64,000 nucleotides of DNA, taken from the NCBI GenBank assembly GCA_008704415.1, contig VXIS01000112.1, forward strand, positions 1 through 64,000. Direction: 5' to 3'. Source of the stretch: Sphaerosporella brunnea. Taxonomy: Eukaryota > Ascomycota > Pezizomycetes > Pezizales > Pyronemataceae. Made by a program: the position numbers and the translations under genes. Shown one piece after another: positions 35,012-46,185 of the stretch (positions are counted from its first letter, which is position 1; each line of letters opens with the position of its first letter). The notes under the pieces were generated by a model. That model was given only the letters and a program-made list of their open reading frames with translations, made no database searches and was not told the origin of the DNA.

Positions 35012-36210
35012 CACTGGCGGTCAAAAGTCCTGGTGTTTTTGACGTAGCAACGGCGGCGACGCATCATTTTTCGACACCACAACTACATAGAAATAAAAGC
35101 TGATGAGCTTCTGGATAACTAAATCAACAGTGTAAAATTGATTCCCACTGTCTGTTTTTTGGTTGCAGTCCTGGTTGTGGAGAACAAAGGGGGTTTCCCT
35201 TTTGGGCAAAAAACCGAGTGATGGCTTGGCAATGCTCTCGAGACCGAGTTTTTACCGTGTTTCTCTACTTTACAGACCGTCAAATCTTATGAAAATCCAG
35301 TGCATCTTTGATTTAATATGCCTTTATATTCTCACCAATTTTCGGTGGAACAAAGCTTGGTGTGGTGGTGTAGCTGCTCAGAAACATAGACCGTCGACGC
35401 GTTGCGGCTGGCGTTGCACACACCACATCATTCTTTTCCTTTAGAGGTGCCCTGAAATTTATACACACTGTATCTGTCTGCTCAGATTAGTTTGCCACCC
35501 TGTTTCTGAGCCAGTATAGATCGTGGTTGTTGAGTTCTATGGGGGTGTCATGCAATCGCGTTTTTATACACCAGCTTCACGCTGCCTTTGTGGCCAAGAC
35601 ATTCCCGCCTTATCCCGACCACCCCCTACCTTCTCCGCCAATACTGATGATAAAGAGATATAAACTTTTGAAGCTTCTTAGGAGACTTTAGTTTGATATA
35701 TTTGGTGACTTTCAGCGTGTTTAACGGTGCGATTGTTGTGGAGTAGCGGTGCTGCTGTTAAGGTCACGCGTTGATGCCTTTGGTTTCTGAGCAGCTACAC
35801 CTCTACACAGCACTTTTTCCTGCTGAAAACTGGTGAAAACATAGAGGAATCTTAGTTTAAAGACCTCCTAGAGTTTCACGATATCTAACGGTCTATAATG
35901 TAGAGAAACTGGGTAAAAACTGGGTTTCCGGAGATGTCCCCAATTGTGCCAAGCCTGCGTCAAGAAATTCACGCGTCGCGACCCAAAATCAGCACGTCAC
36001 TTGTATCTCCACAACCCTTGAGTCTGCAACAAAATAGACACCGGGAATCAATTCTGCATTATCAATTTAAGTATCCTAGGGCTCGCCGCCTTTTATTTCT
36101 GTGCGGTTGTGGTGTGGCTTCGTGCTTTTGTTTTCATGAAACCCGAGTCGAAAAATGATGCGTCGCCGCCGTTGCTACGTCAAAAACACCAGGACTTTTG
36201 ATCGCCAGTG
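35012..36210. mobile_element. Non-autonomous Tc1/mariner-like element, 1.2 kb
   Basis: The ends begin CACTGGCGGTCAAAAGTCCT and (reverse-complemented right end) CACTGGCGATCAAAAGTCCT. They agree over 64 bp with one mismatch, and TA flanks both (35010-35011, 36211-36212). The TACACTGGCGG..CAAAAGT form is typical of Tc1-type termini. Patchy similarity of the two halves continues about 400 bp inward (for example GTAGCTGCTCAGAAACATAG facing CTGAGCAGCTACACC), so it is almost a fold-back element. No transposase frame remains. Confidence 0.8.
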
Positions 36211-37046
36211 TAATGCCGTCCAAAGCTGAAAGGTCGCCAGCGCTTATCGGGAAGCTCACCCAATGGGAAGCAAGTGGAAACAGGTCAACGCCTCAACAAC
36301 TCTTGATCAATTCAAAAGGGCGGCACAGCGCCCAGCAGCCAGCGGCTAGCGGCCAGCGGGTGGACTAGGCAGCATTCCGGACCATGCTCCTCAGCGATGC
36401 ACCCAGTGTAGTGCCGTCGCCACAAGCGCACTACCTGCACTGAGCCAGCGCAGCTCCCGATTGCAGAGGCGAGTGTTGGCCGGCTGTATAGATACCTAGG
36501 CTATACAAAGGCCATGGGCGAACTTCACTACAACGGAAGGAGAGGTGTTAGCAGTGAGCGTTCACGGCCCGACGTGAGGAGTGCGGTGCGGCGTGCGAAA
36601 TATCACTCGCTAAAAGTGTGGTATCATCAAAAACTATAGAGCAAACAGAGCCTCAAACACGGTAGCGCCCGGTGGCTTTCACGGTGGCTTTCACGGTGGC
36701 GCAACGCGGAAAAATAGTGAGTGATTAGCTGTGATGCGCGGCGCATTGTGGAGCAGAGCCGTGGAGGACACTGAACGAAAGCAACTGCGCCGTGACTGCA
36801 ACGTACATATGACTTTACATTAAGTGGCGCTGTACTAATGACTCCACGCCGTGTGGTCACCACACGGCTGTTCACTTGTATAGGAAATAGACCTTTAAAA
36901 CTGTGGTATATAAAACTTTTACCGAAACGATAAGTAACTACCGCTTTTAATGATTCCGGTAGTGTTAATATAGTGAGTGCTACGGTACCTAGTGGATACC
37001 GGGAGTTGTTTCTTACTGTACTTATGCAAAAAAATACCCTCCACTA

Positions 37047-39615
37047 CTAATGAGATTCGCCTTCATAATCAGCGTCCTCTTCATCATCCACCTCGGTGTC
37101 AGCATCAAACGCTGCCTCACCGTCGCTCACCGCATCAACCGTGGACACGAATCCGGCCGGCGCAGTGCTCTGTCGCGTCCTTCTGGTCCTTCTGGTGACT
37201 GGCACAACCGCGCTGGCCCCCTTGCCTTTAATGACTTTCGTTTTCACCGGAGCTCGATCCTTCTCGACTTCAAGCTCCTCTTCATCCTCTTGTACATCCA
37301 AATCGACCTTCCTCCTCTTCGGCGGTGGCCCCTCCAGCCCCGCCTCTGCCTGTGATTGGTAAGAAAGGTAATCATCCGCCTTCCACTGCTGCGCAGTGCG
37401 TTTCTGTAGTTCCCATGGAGCTTTATACTCGACCTGAACTCTCCAGTCCCTAATTCTCCGTTCACGTCTGGCCTCTCGCCGCGGCGCCTTCATACCCTCC
37501 TCTTCAAGCGAGGACTCGGTCAAGTACCCGTCATCCCCTTCATCTTCAGAGGCGGCGCGCGAGGGTCCAAGTACCGTTTCCTCGTTGTACCCCATTATCC
37601 TCCAGAGCTCTTTCTCCGTTGCCACAGCAGCACGGGAATCGAGAACATCGAGAAATCGATCCTCCTTCTCTTCCTTCTCCTGCAACTTACGCTTGCGACG
37701 GCGCTGGGCAGCCGAGGCGCGTCGGGTTGTTTCCGAGTCGACGTCGGAGTCCTCGAATTCATGTTCCGTATCATCGACCAAAAATGAACTCTCCATATCA
37801 CTGATCGGCTCTTCTTCGACGCCTTCGGTGGGTTCTCGGCCATCGACACTACCAGTGGCTTGTGACGCCGAAGAAGCTGTGGAAGAGTTGCTTCCGAATT
37901 TTCTGCGATTCTTTTTCGGTTTTGGCCGAGAAAGGGATTTCTCGACATCGTCGAGATCCATGGTTTTCGGGACCTTGTAGTTCATCTCGAGCTTTATTGG
38001 GACCACTCCGAGTCTCATTCGCCGCGGTAAGGTGGCCCAATATTTCCATGCGTCTCTTGGCATATCTAGTGAATCCACGGCGGCATGGACATCATCTGTG
38101 CGAACATACGGTTTGGCCGCAAAAATGTTGTCTTCCAAACTCCGTAGTCTTGATTCCGCCATAAAAATGGCGGTCTGTACAAGCCTTTCCGTGATACCCA
38201 CGATTAGATGATAGTAGTCCTGGAACGCAGTATATCGTATGGATGGCTTTTCTTCAGCCTTTGCATATTCTCGGAAATTTGCATCACCGGGACCGTTCAT
38301 AAAGACACTGCTTCAATGAGCCAATGTGCGCACACACATACGAGGGCGGGGGATTATACTGCTCGGAGAGTTGCAACATATTGGCGACGTGTAGAAGCTC
38401 CGCCTCAGGTGCTATATCCTGAATTCCATCGGTGTCGCCAGATTTATACAGCTCACTGATTCTCTGCATCATGTCCGAATCCAGAAGCCAACCCCCCCCC
38501 CACATGCGTTTCTCCAGCCGCTCCTCATCCCTTCTCTTTCGGTCCTCCAACAACTCGGCCTGACGATCGAGCGCATTAATACAATCCTCGGAGAGCTCTA
38601 CAGCGGCCGGAATATCATTCAACGCCACCGTATCTCTCCCTCTAGAACGCACCCAGTTCTGGGACTCTTCCAACCCCTTATGTAGCAGCTCCAAATACGC
38701 CACGCACTCGACCACGGTTTTCGATCCTAGCTCCTTCGAAATCTGCTCGAGCCTATCCTTCCCCAACACAGCTAAATGATTAAAAAACGTCTGCTTCTCC
38801 TCCTTGCTCCACCACGATCCAAGAACATACGATCCAGAGCGCACCTGAAACCTCTCAGTTGTAGTGTAGGTTTCTCGTGTTGCCGCGAGCCGTATCTCAC
38901 TGTTGAGAAGGTCCAGGTACTCCTTCGTGAAATGATTGATTTGCGCCCCTCGCCTCCGGCCCTTGACACGTGGCGGTGAGGGCTGGCGTCTGGCAGTTTC
39001 GGCGCGAAATTGACGTGAAGCGCAGCGAAGGAAACGGGAGCGCCGGGAGGGAGGCAAGGTCTCGGAGTCCGAAGGGGTGGGAAGCGCCGTTGCTGGTGCT
39101 TCGACGTCTTCTTCAAATTCGCTGCCGGAATCGTCTTCCACCACTTGTGGTGTCGTGGTATGCCCCTCCTCCTCTTTCGCCCCAGCTGTGTTCGCAGGCT
39201 CTTCCTCGTCTTCAGAAGCAGCGACTACGCTGCCCCAATCGTCCGCCCCTTGTTCCATGTCCTCTGCATCCTCATCACGCTCTTCCTGTTCTTCATCCTC
39301 GGTAGCAGCAATGACGCTCCCCCAATCATCCTCCTCTTGCTCCTTCCCTCGACTATCCCGATCACCGCTCTCTTCCTCATCTTCAGTAGCAGCAATCACA
39401 CTCCCCCAGTCATCCTTGCCTCCCTCCAGAGGCTCCTCATCCCCACTTCCCCAGCCTTCCGCACTCGGAGATCCAGGAAAGCTCAATGACTTCGGGCGCA
39501 CGACTTCAATCTCAGACTCGTTATCGTCGGAAGAGCTAGGTATGACATACGCAGCCCTCTTCGTTGGCTGTGGCGTTTCCGTTTCCGCTTCTGATTCCGA
39601 TGCGGTAGAACTCAT
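37047..39615 (-). CDS. rrn5: RNA polymerase I upstream activation factor subunit Rrn5
   Basis: Rrn5 is part of the UAF complex that positions RNA polymerase I at the rDNA promoter. The protein (about 850 residues) starts MSSTASESEAETETPQPTKR. It has an acidic region with three copies of DDWGSVIAATEDEE (last copy DDWGSVVAASEDEE), then a basic linker. A SANT/Myb-like domain, WWSKEEKQTFFNHLAVLGKD followed by RLEQISKELGSKTVVECVAY, is the diagnostic feature of Rrn5. A second conserved block follows (EDCINALDRQAELLEDRKRR and TAIFMAESRLRSLEDNIFAA). The C-terminal third is charged and disordered, ending DEEDADYEGESH. One intron near 38289-38322 (TC|GTATGT..AGCAG) joins NPPPS to VFMNGPGD. A pair of inverted CGCGAAAGG-containing motifs lies just upstream of the start. 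Confidence 0.85.
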
Positions 39616-40942
39616 TGTTGGGTATGTCTGCGAGTGTATGGAGAAGGAAGGGTGGAATCGTGGTCGGAAGTCGCGTAGGATTTTTCATGCACTACGTGTG
39701 ATGTCGCGCACTCCACTCACCGTCACATGCACATTTAGACGCTGTCTACCCAACGCGAAAGGTGAAAGCAAAATGTCTCAGTCTTAACTGTTACGGGTAT
39801 ATATTGATCAGCTTGACCGTCAATAGCGTACTCTCGGTGATTGGTGAAGATTTTCCTTGTTATAGTGTTGGGCTGCTGAGGCCTTTCGCGTTGGGCAGAC
39901 GACCTCTATTGTCTTTCCTCACCACGAACTTTTCAAAATCCAGTTTGCAAATATTCAATACGATAGGATAAGGCCACCTAAGTACTCCATCATTCACCAT
40001 GAAAAAAGAGAAAGAAAAAAACGCAGAGAGTAAGGAAAGTCAAACAAAAGGAAAGAGAAAGAAACCCCTCAAAATCCACATAAAAGAAAGCAACCTTTTA
40101 TACTTAACTCCAAACAATTTTCAAAACTCATTTAACACCTTTGGAGAAAAAAAAGGAAAGAAAAACACGAAAATAAATAAAAACGCAAAACACCAAACCT
40201 GACAATACGCAAGTAACTTATACCGCGACAACTTCGCAGCAAAAAGGCAATCCAACTGAGCAACCAGCTGTTAATAGTATAAGAAGGGGGAAGAGAAGAG
40301 GGGAGAGGCAGGGGAAGAGGGGAAGGATATCAATGAAGATGAAAGTGAGAGAATCAAAAAAGACAACCCAGACCCAACGCGCCCGTAACCCCAACCTCCG
40401 TTCCAGCCCCTCGAAGACAGACACAATAACACATACTAAGTATCGAGCACTGATTCACGCAAACAAGCATAGACACAAACAAAGCAGTTCAAAAAAGACA
40501 TTTCCTTTCGCAACTCCGCCATCCATCCGATACCGCCTCCGCAAATTCATCACACATCCTGTCGAGTAGTTTGTGAGCATCCCCAAAAAAGGCAGACCAC
40601 CCAAAGAGCGAAAAGTCATCAAACACCAGCCAGCAAAACAACCAGCAAGCCCCCAAGCCAATGTAAAGTAAGGCATATAGGTAGTATAAGGTATGTTCAT
40701 GAAGTGAAGAAGAACCAGTGTGTGCTTGACCAAGTTCTGTTCGTCCCAAAAGGAGTCCGCGGTCAGAAAGAACCTGGTAAATTGTCGAATATTAACTCAA
40801 AAACAGCAACCCGATAGAGATGAAAACACAAAACAATTGTTGGGAATCATTGGTATGGAAACGACGATGATAGAGAAAAAGAAAAAAGAAAAAAAAGTAA
40901 TCCCCAGAAAAAAAAAAGGGAAAAGAGAGAAGAGCGAGATGA
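39616..40942. other. Intergenic region: rrn5 promoter and 3' side of the KH gene
   Basis: 39744-39900 holds a 19 bp inverted pair near the rrn5 start (separate entry). 39990-40950 is strongly A-rich on the plus strand, that is, T-rich in the sense of the two minus-strand genes, as expected for a 3' untranslated region of the KH gene. No gene is recognised; the lysine-rich frames are composition artefacts. Confidence 0.45.
39744..39900. promoter_or_regulatory. Inverted 19 bp motifs with CGCGAAA (SCB/MBF-like) upstream of rrn5
   Basis: GTCTACCCAACGCGAAAGG at 39744-39762 recurs in inverse orientation at 39882-39900 with one mismatch. The core CGCGAAA matches the CRCGAAA site of the yeast G1/S factor SBF and overlaps the ACGCG core of MBF. 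The pair lies 129-285 bp upstream of the rrn5 ATG. A role in cell-cycle or growth control of a polymerase I factor is inference. Confidence 0.35.
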
Positions 40943-43889
40943 CTATGACTTCGAAATTTGCGAAATCCTCTCCCAGTCCGAGTCCAGCGAACCTGCCCGG
41001 CTATGGAAAGATCCCCGGCTGGAGCCTGAGCCCGCGCTTCCCGGTGGTCCTGTAACGGAATCTTGTCCGGAGCCCCTCCTACGGTCACCGTTGTAAAATG
41101 CCGCTTCCGTCTCACTCATGATTCTGCCCGGTTCGGACGATAACTTGCCGTCACCCAAGACCGAGTTGGCATCGGAGAGCGAAAGTCGGCTGCCCGGTCG
41201 GTTGAGACCATCCTGAGAGCCACCCGAAGATTGAAGAACAGCTGAGCTGAAGTACGGCGCAAAGTCTTCAAATGAGTCCGATTTTGGCCGTGAAAGTCGT
41301 CCCTGGAGCACCTCTGCATGAACCCCACGCTTTGTTAGATGGTTCATCAGAAGATCAATGGCGTCCTGCAGACCGCCTGCGTCATTCCGTGTATATGAGA
41401 ACGTGATCTTCTGCTCCTTGATCGGTGAATCCAGCCAGGCTTCCTCGACTTTCATCGTGATGCACATGCGTTCCTTCATCACCTCAACGACGTCTTTGTT
41501 GAACCGTTCCTCTTTCACGACTTCTGCCAGTTCTGGCGACCAGATCAATCGGATCTCATGGCTTTCAGGGACCAGGGCCTGTCACAGGGTTAGCAATACA
41601 TCCATGTGGCGATCACATGCCGAAGGGGGAAGCTCACCAGCAGCCCTTCCTTGAAGTGCGGAATTTGCCACTCAGGTCCCTTGATCGTGACGGAATCACT
41701 GGCCAACTCGGTACTAGGGAACGAAACACTGCAGCTCCACTTTTTCTCCAGCTCATCAATGACGGAACGCTGCCCAATCATGGTGCGATGGAATAGCCGA
41801 GGAATTTCAACCGATTCAGAAACGATGTCAGCATCAACTTGCTGTACCATCTCCATGATCTCAGCCTTGACAAGCTCCAAGTTCGCAGCGTTCCTAGCCG
41901 GCGTCCTGCAAATGACATTGTCCACCTTCAAGTCCTCATTTTCCACCTTGCCAGCTGTGCCCCTCTCCATCGCATTGGAAAACTTGACAAAAACCGAGTA
42001 CTTCTTCATAATTGTCTGTATGTGCTGCCCACCAACACCAATGATACGCTTGTGGTAGGAATCGGGCACATGGAATGACATGGCAGCAGGAAGCTCCTGC
42101 TCTACCAATTCCAAGCCAAGCTTGACACTGTCGTACCTCTGCCCCACCACGTCAATGTAGAAATTGTACTCGCTGAAGCCGTCGAACAATATGTGTATGT
42201 TGGAGCTGGCCATTATTTTATTGATCTTGCCGTTCTTCTTACCGGCAACAAACTCCTTGTGTTCGTTAGCAAGTTCGATTTTGACCCGCACTTGATGGTT
42301 GCTGCATCGGACGTAATCGACCTCGTTGAGGAGTTCGAGACAGCGTCGCACGGCCCAATCCGATCCAGCAATTTCGAAGAAATTCTTGGAGAAACTCGCA
42401 TCGGCACCGCTCTTGGTGGAAATATCGACCAAAATCTGCTGAAACTCCAAGGGAGTGGGTGCTCTTATTCCGCCAACCGGCGTGAGATCGCTCATCATCC
42501 ACCAAGAAGCATCGTAATATTGTCCCGCAATCGTCATGATCGCCCGAATTGTCCGCTCAATGTGGAGGGTCTCGGCTCCCTGAACACGGATACACGACTG
42601 GCCAGACCCGAGCGCTGGCAGAGCAACATATGTGCCATTCGTCTCCATGATCTTTCGGATCTCGTCAAGACGCTCGAGAAGGATGAAATCGATTTTGCGG
42701 AAAGATAGCGCGGTTTGCTTCACGAAGGCGTGCACTTGCAGGGACTAACAGTCGGTCAGCTCAGCGTATACAGGCAAACGACGCAACTGCCAGACTTACC
42801 AGGGTGTTCAGCATCTGTTCCGCCTTAGAGATATTCTCCCGGCAGGCTCCGGTGATGAAAATCTCGTCAGGATGCCGTCGCTGACACCCCCTTGGCACGT
42901 ATGCATATACTCTAGGGAATGGTGGCGGGAAGTAAACTGCGGTCCGAGTGGCGGACTCGATCTGTTTGATGTTCTTTCGCCCGCGGCCGCAGATCAGGCT
43001 ATGCATGGATACCTCAATATAGGTCGGCGCCACGACGTTTCCGAGCAAGTCGTCGATGAAGATCAGTGCGCGGGTCTTCGCATGCTCAACACTCTCGTAG
43101 TCACCGTAGATCTTGATTCTAAGCCGCTTCGCCTGACTGGCATCGACCTCCGGGTCACCAGCCGCGCTGGCCTTGGACTCCTCCGGCTTCAACACGAAGA
43201 TGCCGGTTCCGGTGAAATTTGAAATGTGGGTGAGGTGGTCGAGGACGTCTTCGCGGGGAAGTCCATCGGCCTGGTAAAAGAGATCATGCTCAAGGTCAAC
43301 GCTCGCTGTTGTCTGCAGTATTGTCAGCTTGCTTCTATTGGCGATATCCAAGTCACGGTATGCTTACCAACTGAACCGGACACCGATGCAGGAACATCGA
43401 TCGAAGTTTAGCGATCGATTGTTGGTCCGTCCCTGCGATCCAAATGCCTATGACAATATCACTCTTCGGTCGCTGGGTTTCAAAGCTGTGATTGGTCGGT
43501 ATTGGCTCGGCAGAACCCTGTGGCTCTGCAACCGTAACAGACGCCTGGCAACCCGCCATATCACGTATCTCCTTGCACAGATCTTGACATTCGCGGACTA
43601 AATGTTGATAGAACGGCAACTTCCGCGGTATTGGAGTGGCACCCTCTGGATGCATCCAGTCCCGCTCCGCGTTGGCCGACTGGTAGATAATATCATCTCT
43701 ACGAGGCGGGGGCGCTACCGACAGTTGGATGCAGAAGGAGTAGTGGCAGCCAGGAATCGCGGGTATGGCATCGAGCGTTGGTCTCGGGGAAATTGACACT
43801 GGCGAGGGAGTGTGCTGGTTTGGGAAGTGATCGAACACGGGCTTCGGCGGAAGAGCGTGTATTGTCGGAGGCGCGGCGGCGTACATCAT
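40943..43889 (-). CDS. Multi-KH-domain RNA-binding protein (vigilin/Bicaudal-C-like)
   Basis: A cytoplasmic-type RNA-binding protein of about 930 residues. At least four KH-like modules are visible from their GxxG loops: LICGRGRKNIKQIESATRTA, FVAGKKNGKINKIMASSNIH, RIIGVGGQHIQTIMKKYSVF and TMIGQRSVIDELEKKWSCSV. Further degenerate modules lie N-terminal and between them. The N-terminus is proline-rich (MMYAAAPPTIHALPPKPV). The C-terminus is a Ser/Gly-rich tail ending SDWERISQISKS. Exons join at PVQL/(Q)TTASVDLEHDL (near 43330-43370), at MLNTL/SLQVHAFV (near 42745-42800) and at KEGLL/ALVPESHEIR (near 41570-41640). I cannot assign it to one named orthologue. The order of KH modules and lack of other domains fit fungal relatives of vigilin/Scp160 or BicC. 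Confidence 0.8.
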
Positions 43890-46185
43890 ACGTCGTGAAT
43901 GGGTGTTGGTTTGGAAGAGAGGATTGAAAACCTTCTTCGTGTCGGTAGCTTCGTTTCTGCGTGTAGGTCGGATTCAGTCGTTTGTTGTTGTTTTTTTTGA
44001 TCGTTGAGAAGTGCGTATCAGTCGTTGCGCGCGTGCGAGTGTGCGTGTGGCGGGATTAGAGGTGCATTCAAAAGGCCGAAAAAGCGTTCCGCAAATGTGG
44101 ATGGCGGTTTCCCTGTGGTCCCGTTTTTTGCCTCTTTCCAATTCTTTTTACGGAACTGGACGAAGGATAATTTGCGGGTTTATTAGAAGCAGTGGGTTGT
44201 AACGGGAAAGGTGGTGGTGGGTGATTTGGCGGGGAGGAGGGAGGAAGTCGGTTGACGTGGGAGACAGACGAGAGGACGGTGGTTCGTCAGAGAAAGACGG
44301 GCGGATTCGTTGCGTGGGTGGGGGGGGGGGGGGGTGTGGAGTGAGGCTCTTAATATGATGTTGGGGACCAGAAAAACGCTTGGCCCAAAGCAGAAGTGAG
44401 AGCACACAACGCTTATTTGTTTGCCGACGACGGACAAGACTAATCGACTGAACACGACGTAATACTTCTCCAGCTACAGCCAGCAGCTTGCAGCCTCCCC
44501 GGTAAAGAAAGAAAGAAAGAAAGAAAGAAAGCAGCCACCGGGGCCAGCCGTCGACCAATCGATGGAGATGCGAGCAAGAAGAGACAGAAGGAAGGAAGGA
44601 AGAATACGGATGGTTCGATGGGAGGCCTTCCTTCGGCTTCGAGCTGGACAGCTCTGATTGCGGCTGCTGCGAGGACTCGACTACAGAGGGAAATGAAATA
44701 TGTATCGATGATGCTGGCCTCAAAGAAGATCAGGCTGCCGGGCTGTGGGTGTTGTAAATGCAACGATGCTGCTGCTGTGACGATGAGGATGGATAAAGGC
44801 GAGGGGCAGATAAAAGAGAAGAGCGGCAGACAGAGTTAGGATTAGGATTGGCGTCAAGAAAAAAACACCCAGAGGTAGAAGAGTTCGAGAGAATAGTTAC
44901 GATTATGGCTGCAGCGATAGATACCCGCTTCCTACCTAAGTATAGCTGCAGGAAAAGAAAGAAGACAATTTGTTCGGATGAGTCCTTGTGCTTCTTGCGA
45001 TTTCCTCACCCCCATCCCCCTCACAAACGAACGGATGGTTACTCTACAGCTCATGGGCCAACTTCCCAGGGGAACCGGATGCACTGCATCGCAACGGCTT
45101 CCGCGGCGAGATTGCCTACTCACAATTGCTGACAATTCACACCAACCGAACCGACGTCTGCAGCCCGATCTTGATCGTGGAAATTCTGGTGGTGGCATGC
45201 ATGGTAGCTAGGGAAATTTAGGCGTACCTACAGTGGGCCCACGCGACCTGTTGACAGAGTCAGGATTGGGAAGTTCCAAAGTCCTCCGAGGAAAAAACAC
45301 GAGCTGATACAAACCGCGCCATTCCGAGATGGAAGGGGCGGGCGTCCGTCTTCTCAGCTAACCGGCTGCCTACCTACCTATGTCATGGAAGCATACCCGT
45401 CACTCGCCACCGAGCCGCGCCTGCATCTTGCAGAAATGCAGCAACCGCACCCGAACGAACGAGACCCGGAATAATCGGCAATCCGGGGCCTGAGGGTTCC
45501 GTTCGGTATAAGGTTCGGTAGGCCCGAGAAACTTCGCCCCCAAACCCAAACCGCATCTGGCGATCTGACTTCGAGTTCTGCGGCCTCGAAGTTTTACCCA
45601 CGACGGCCAAGCTTCTCAATTCTTGGCTAGGTATGTGCGCAGAGTAGAGTGCCATTGCTGTGCGTATCTTCATAAATACTTAGGTAGCGCTCGGTGGCTT
45701 CCTTTGAAAGTTCACCGAGCCAACTTGGATTGTCCTCCAGTCACGGCGTCAAAGGGCCCAGAAAGTGGCCCAAGCTCTCGAGGCGAGCTCAAGCAAACGT
45801 CGTCGGACGCACTGCCTAGCTAGCCTCGTTCTCAATCTAGCCGTTCAGATGCGGCCACTCACGTCATGATCCGGGCACTCACAAAGGCAAAGGCTTTGGC
45901 AAAGACCACGCACTCAAAGCACGATAAACTCCATTCGCTCGCCCCATGGAAAAAACCCAGCGGCTGGAGTCTCAAACGATATTAGGGTAACTATGCTATT
46001 TCTGTGGAACATTGAAAAGCATCTCGGTCAAGATGACAGGACGTTCCGACCGTCACGGTCACCGTGGCATCCCTGCAAAAAAAAAAACAGCGGGTAAAAA
46101 GCTGTATCACACATCCACCACATCCGCCGAACCCTAACCCTTCATTGCCGAAGAAATTCCATGACCTCATTGAGCCAATCAACCG
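43890..46185. other. Intergenic region between the KH gene and the proline-rich gene
   Basis: 2.3 kb without a recognisable gene. It includes a 15-base G run (44320-44334), a (GAAA)6-like microsatellite at about 44506-44530, and the pyrimidine-rich leader of the KH gene (44150-44350 on the minus strand). Short frames around 44850-45220 give no protein-like sequence. Confidence 0.45.

Larger units (their letters stand above)
33389..37046. other. Gene desert rich in inverted-repeat DNA transposons
   Basis: No host gene is seen in 3.6 kb. From the left it holds a GATGTTGGT minisatellite (about 34274-34316), a candidate TA-CCGTATTTTT element (34051-34572), a 211 bp MITE and an abutting 1.2 kb Tc1/mariner-like element. 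GGTGGCTTTCAC is tandemly repeated at about 36668-36700. The 36.2-37.0 kb part shows short inverted motifs (CCGTGTGGTCACCACACGG at about 36848) but no resolvable element. Confidence 0.5.
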
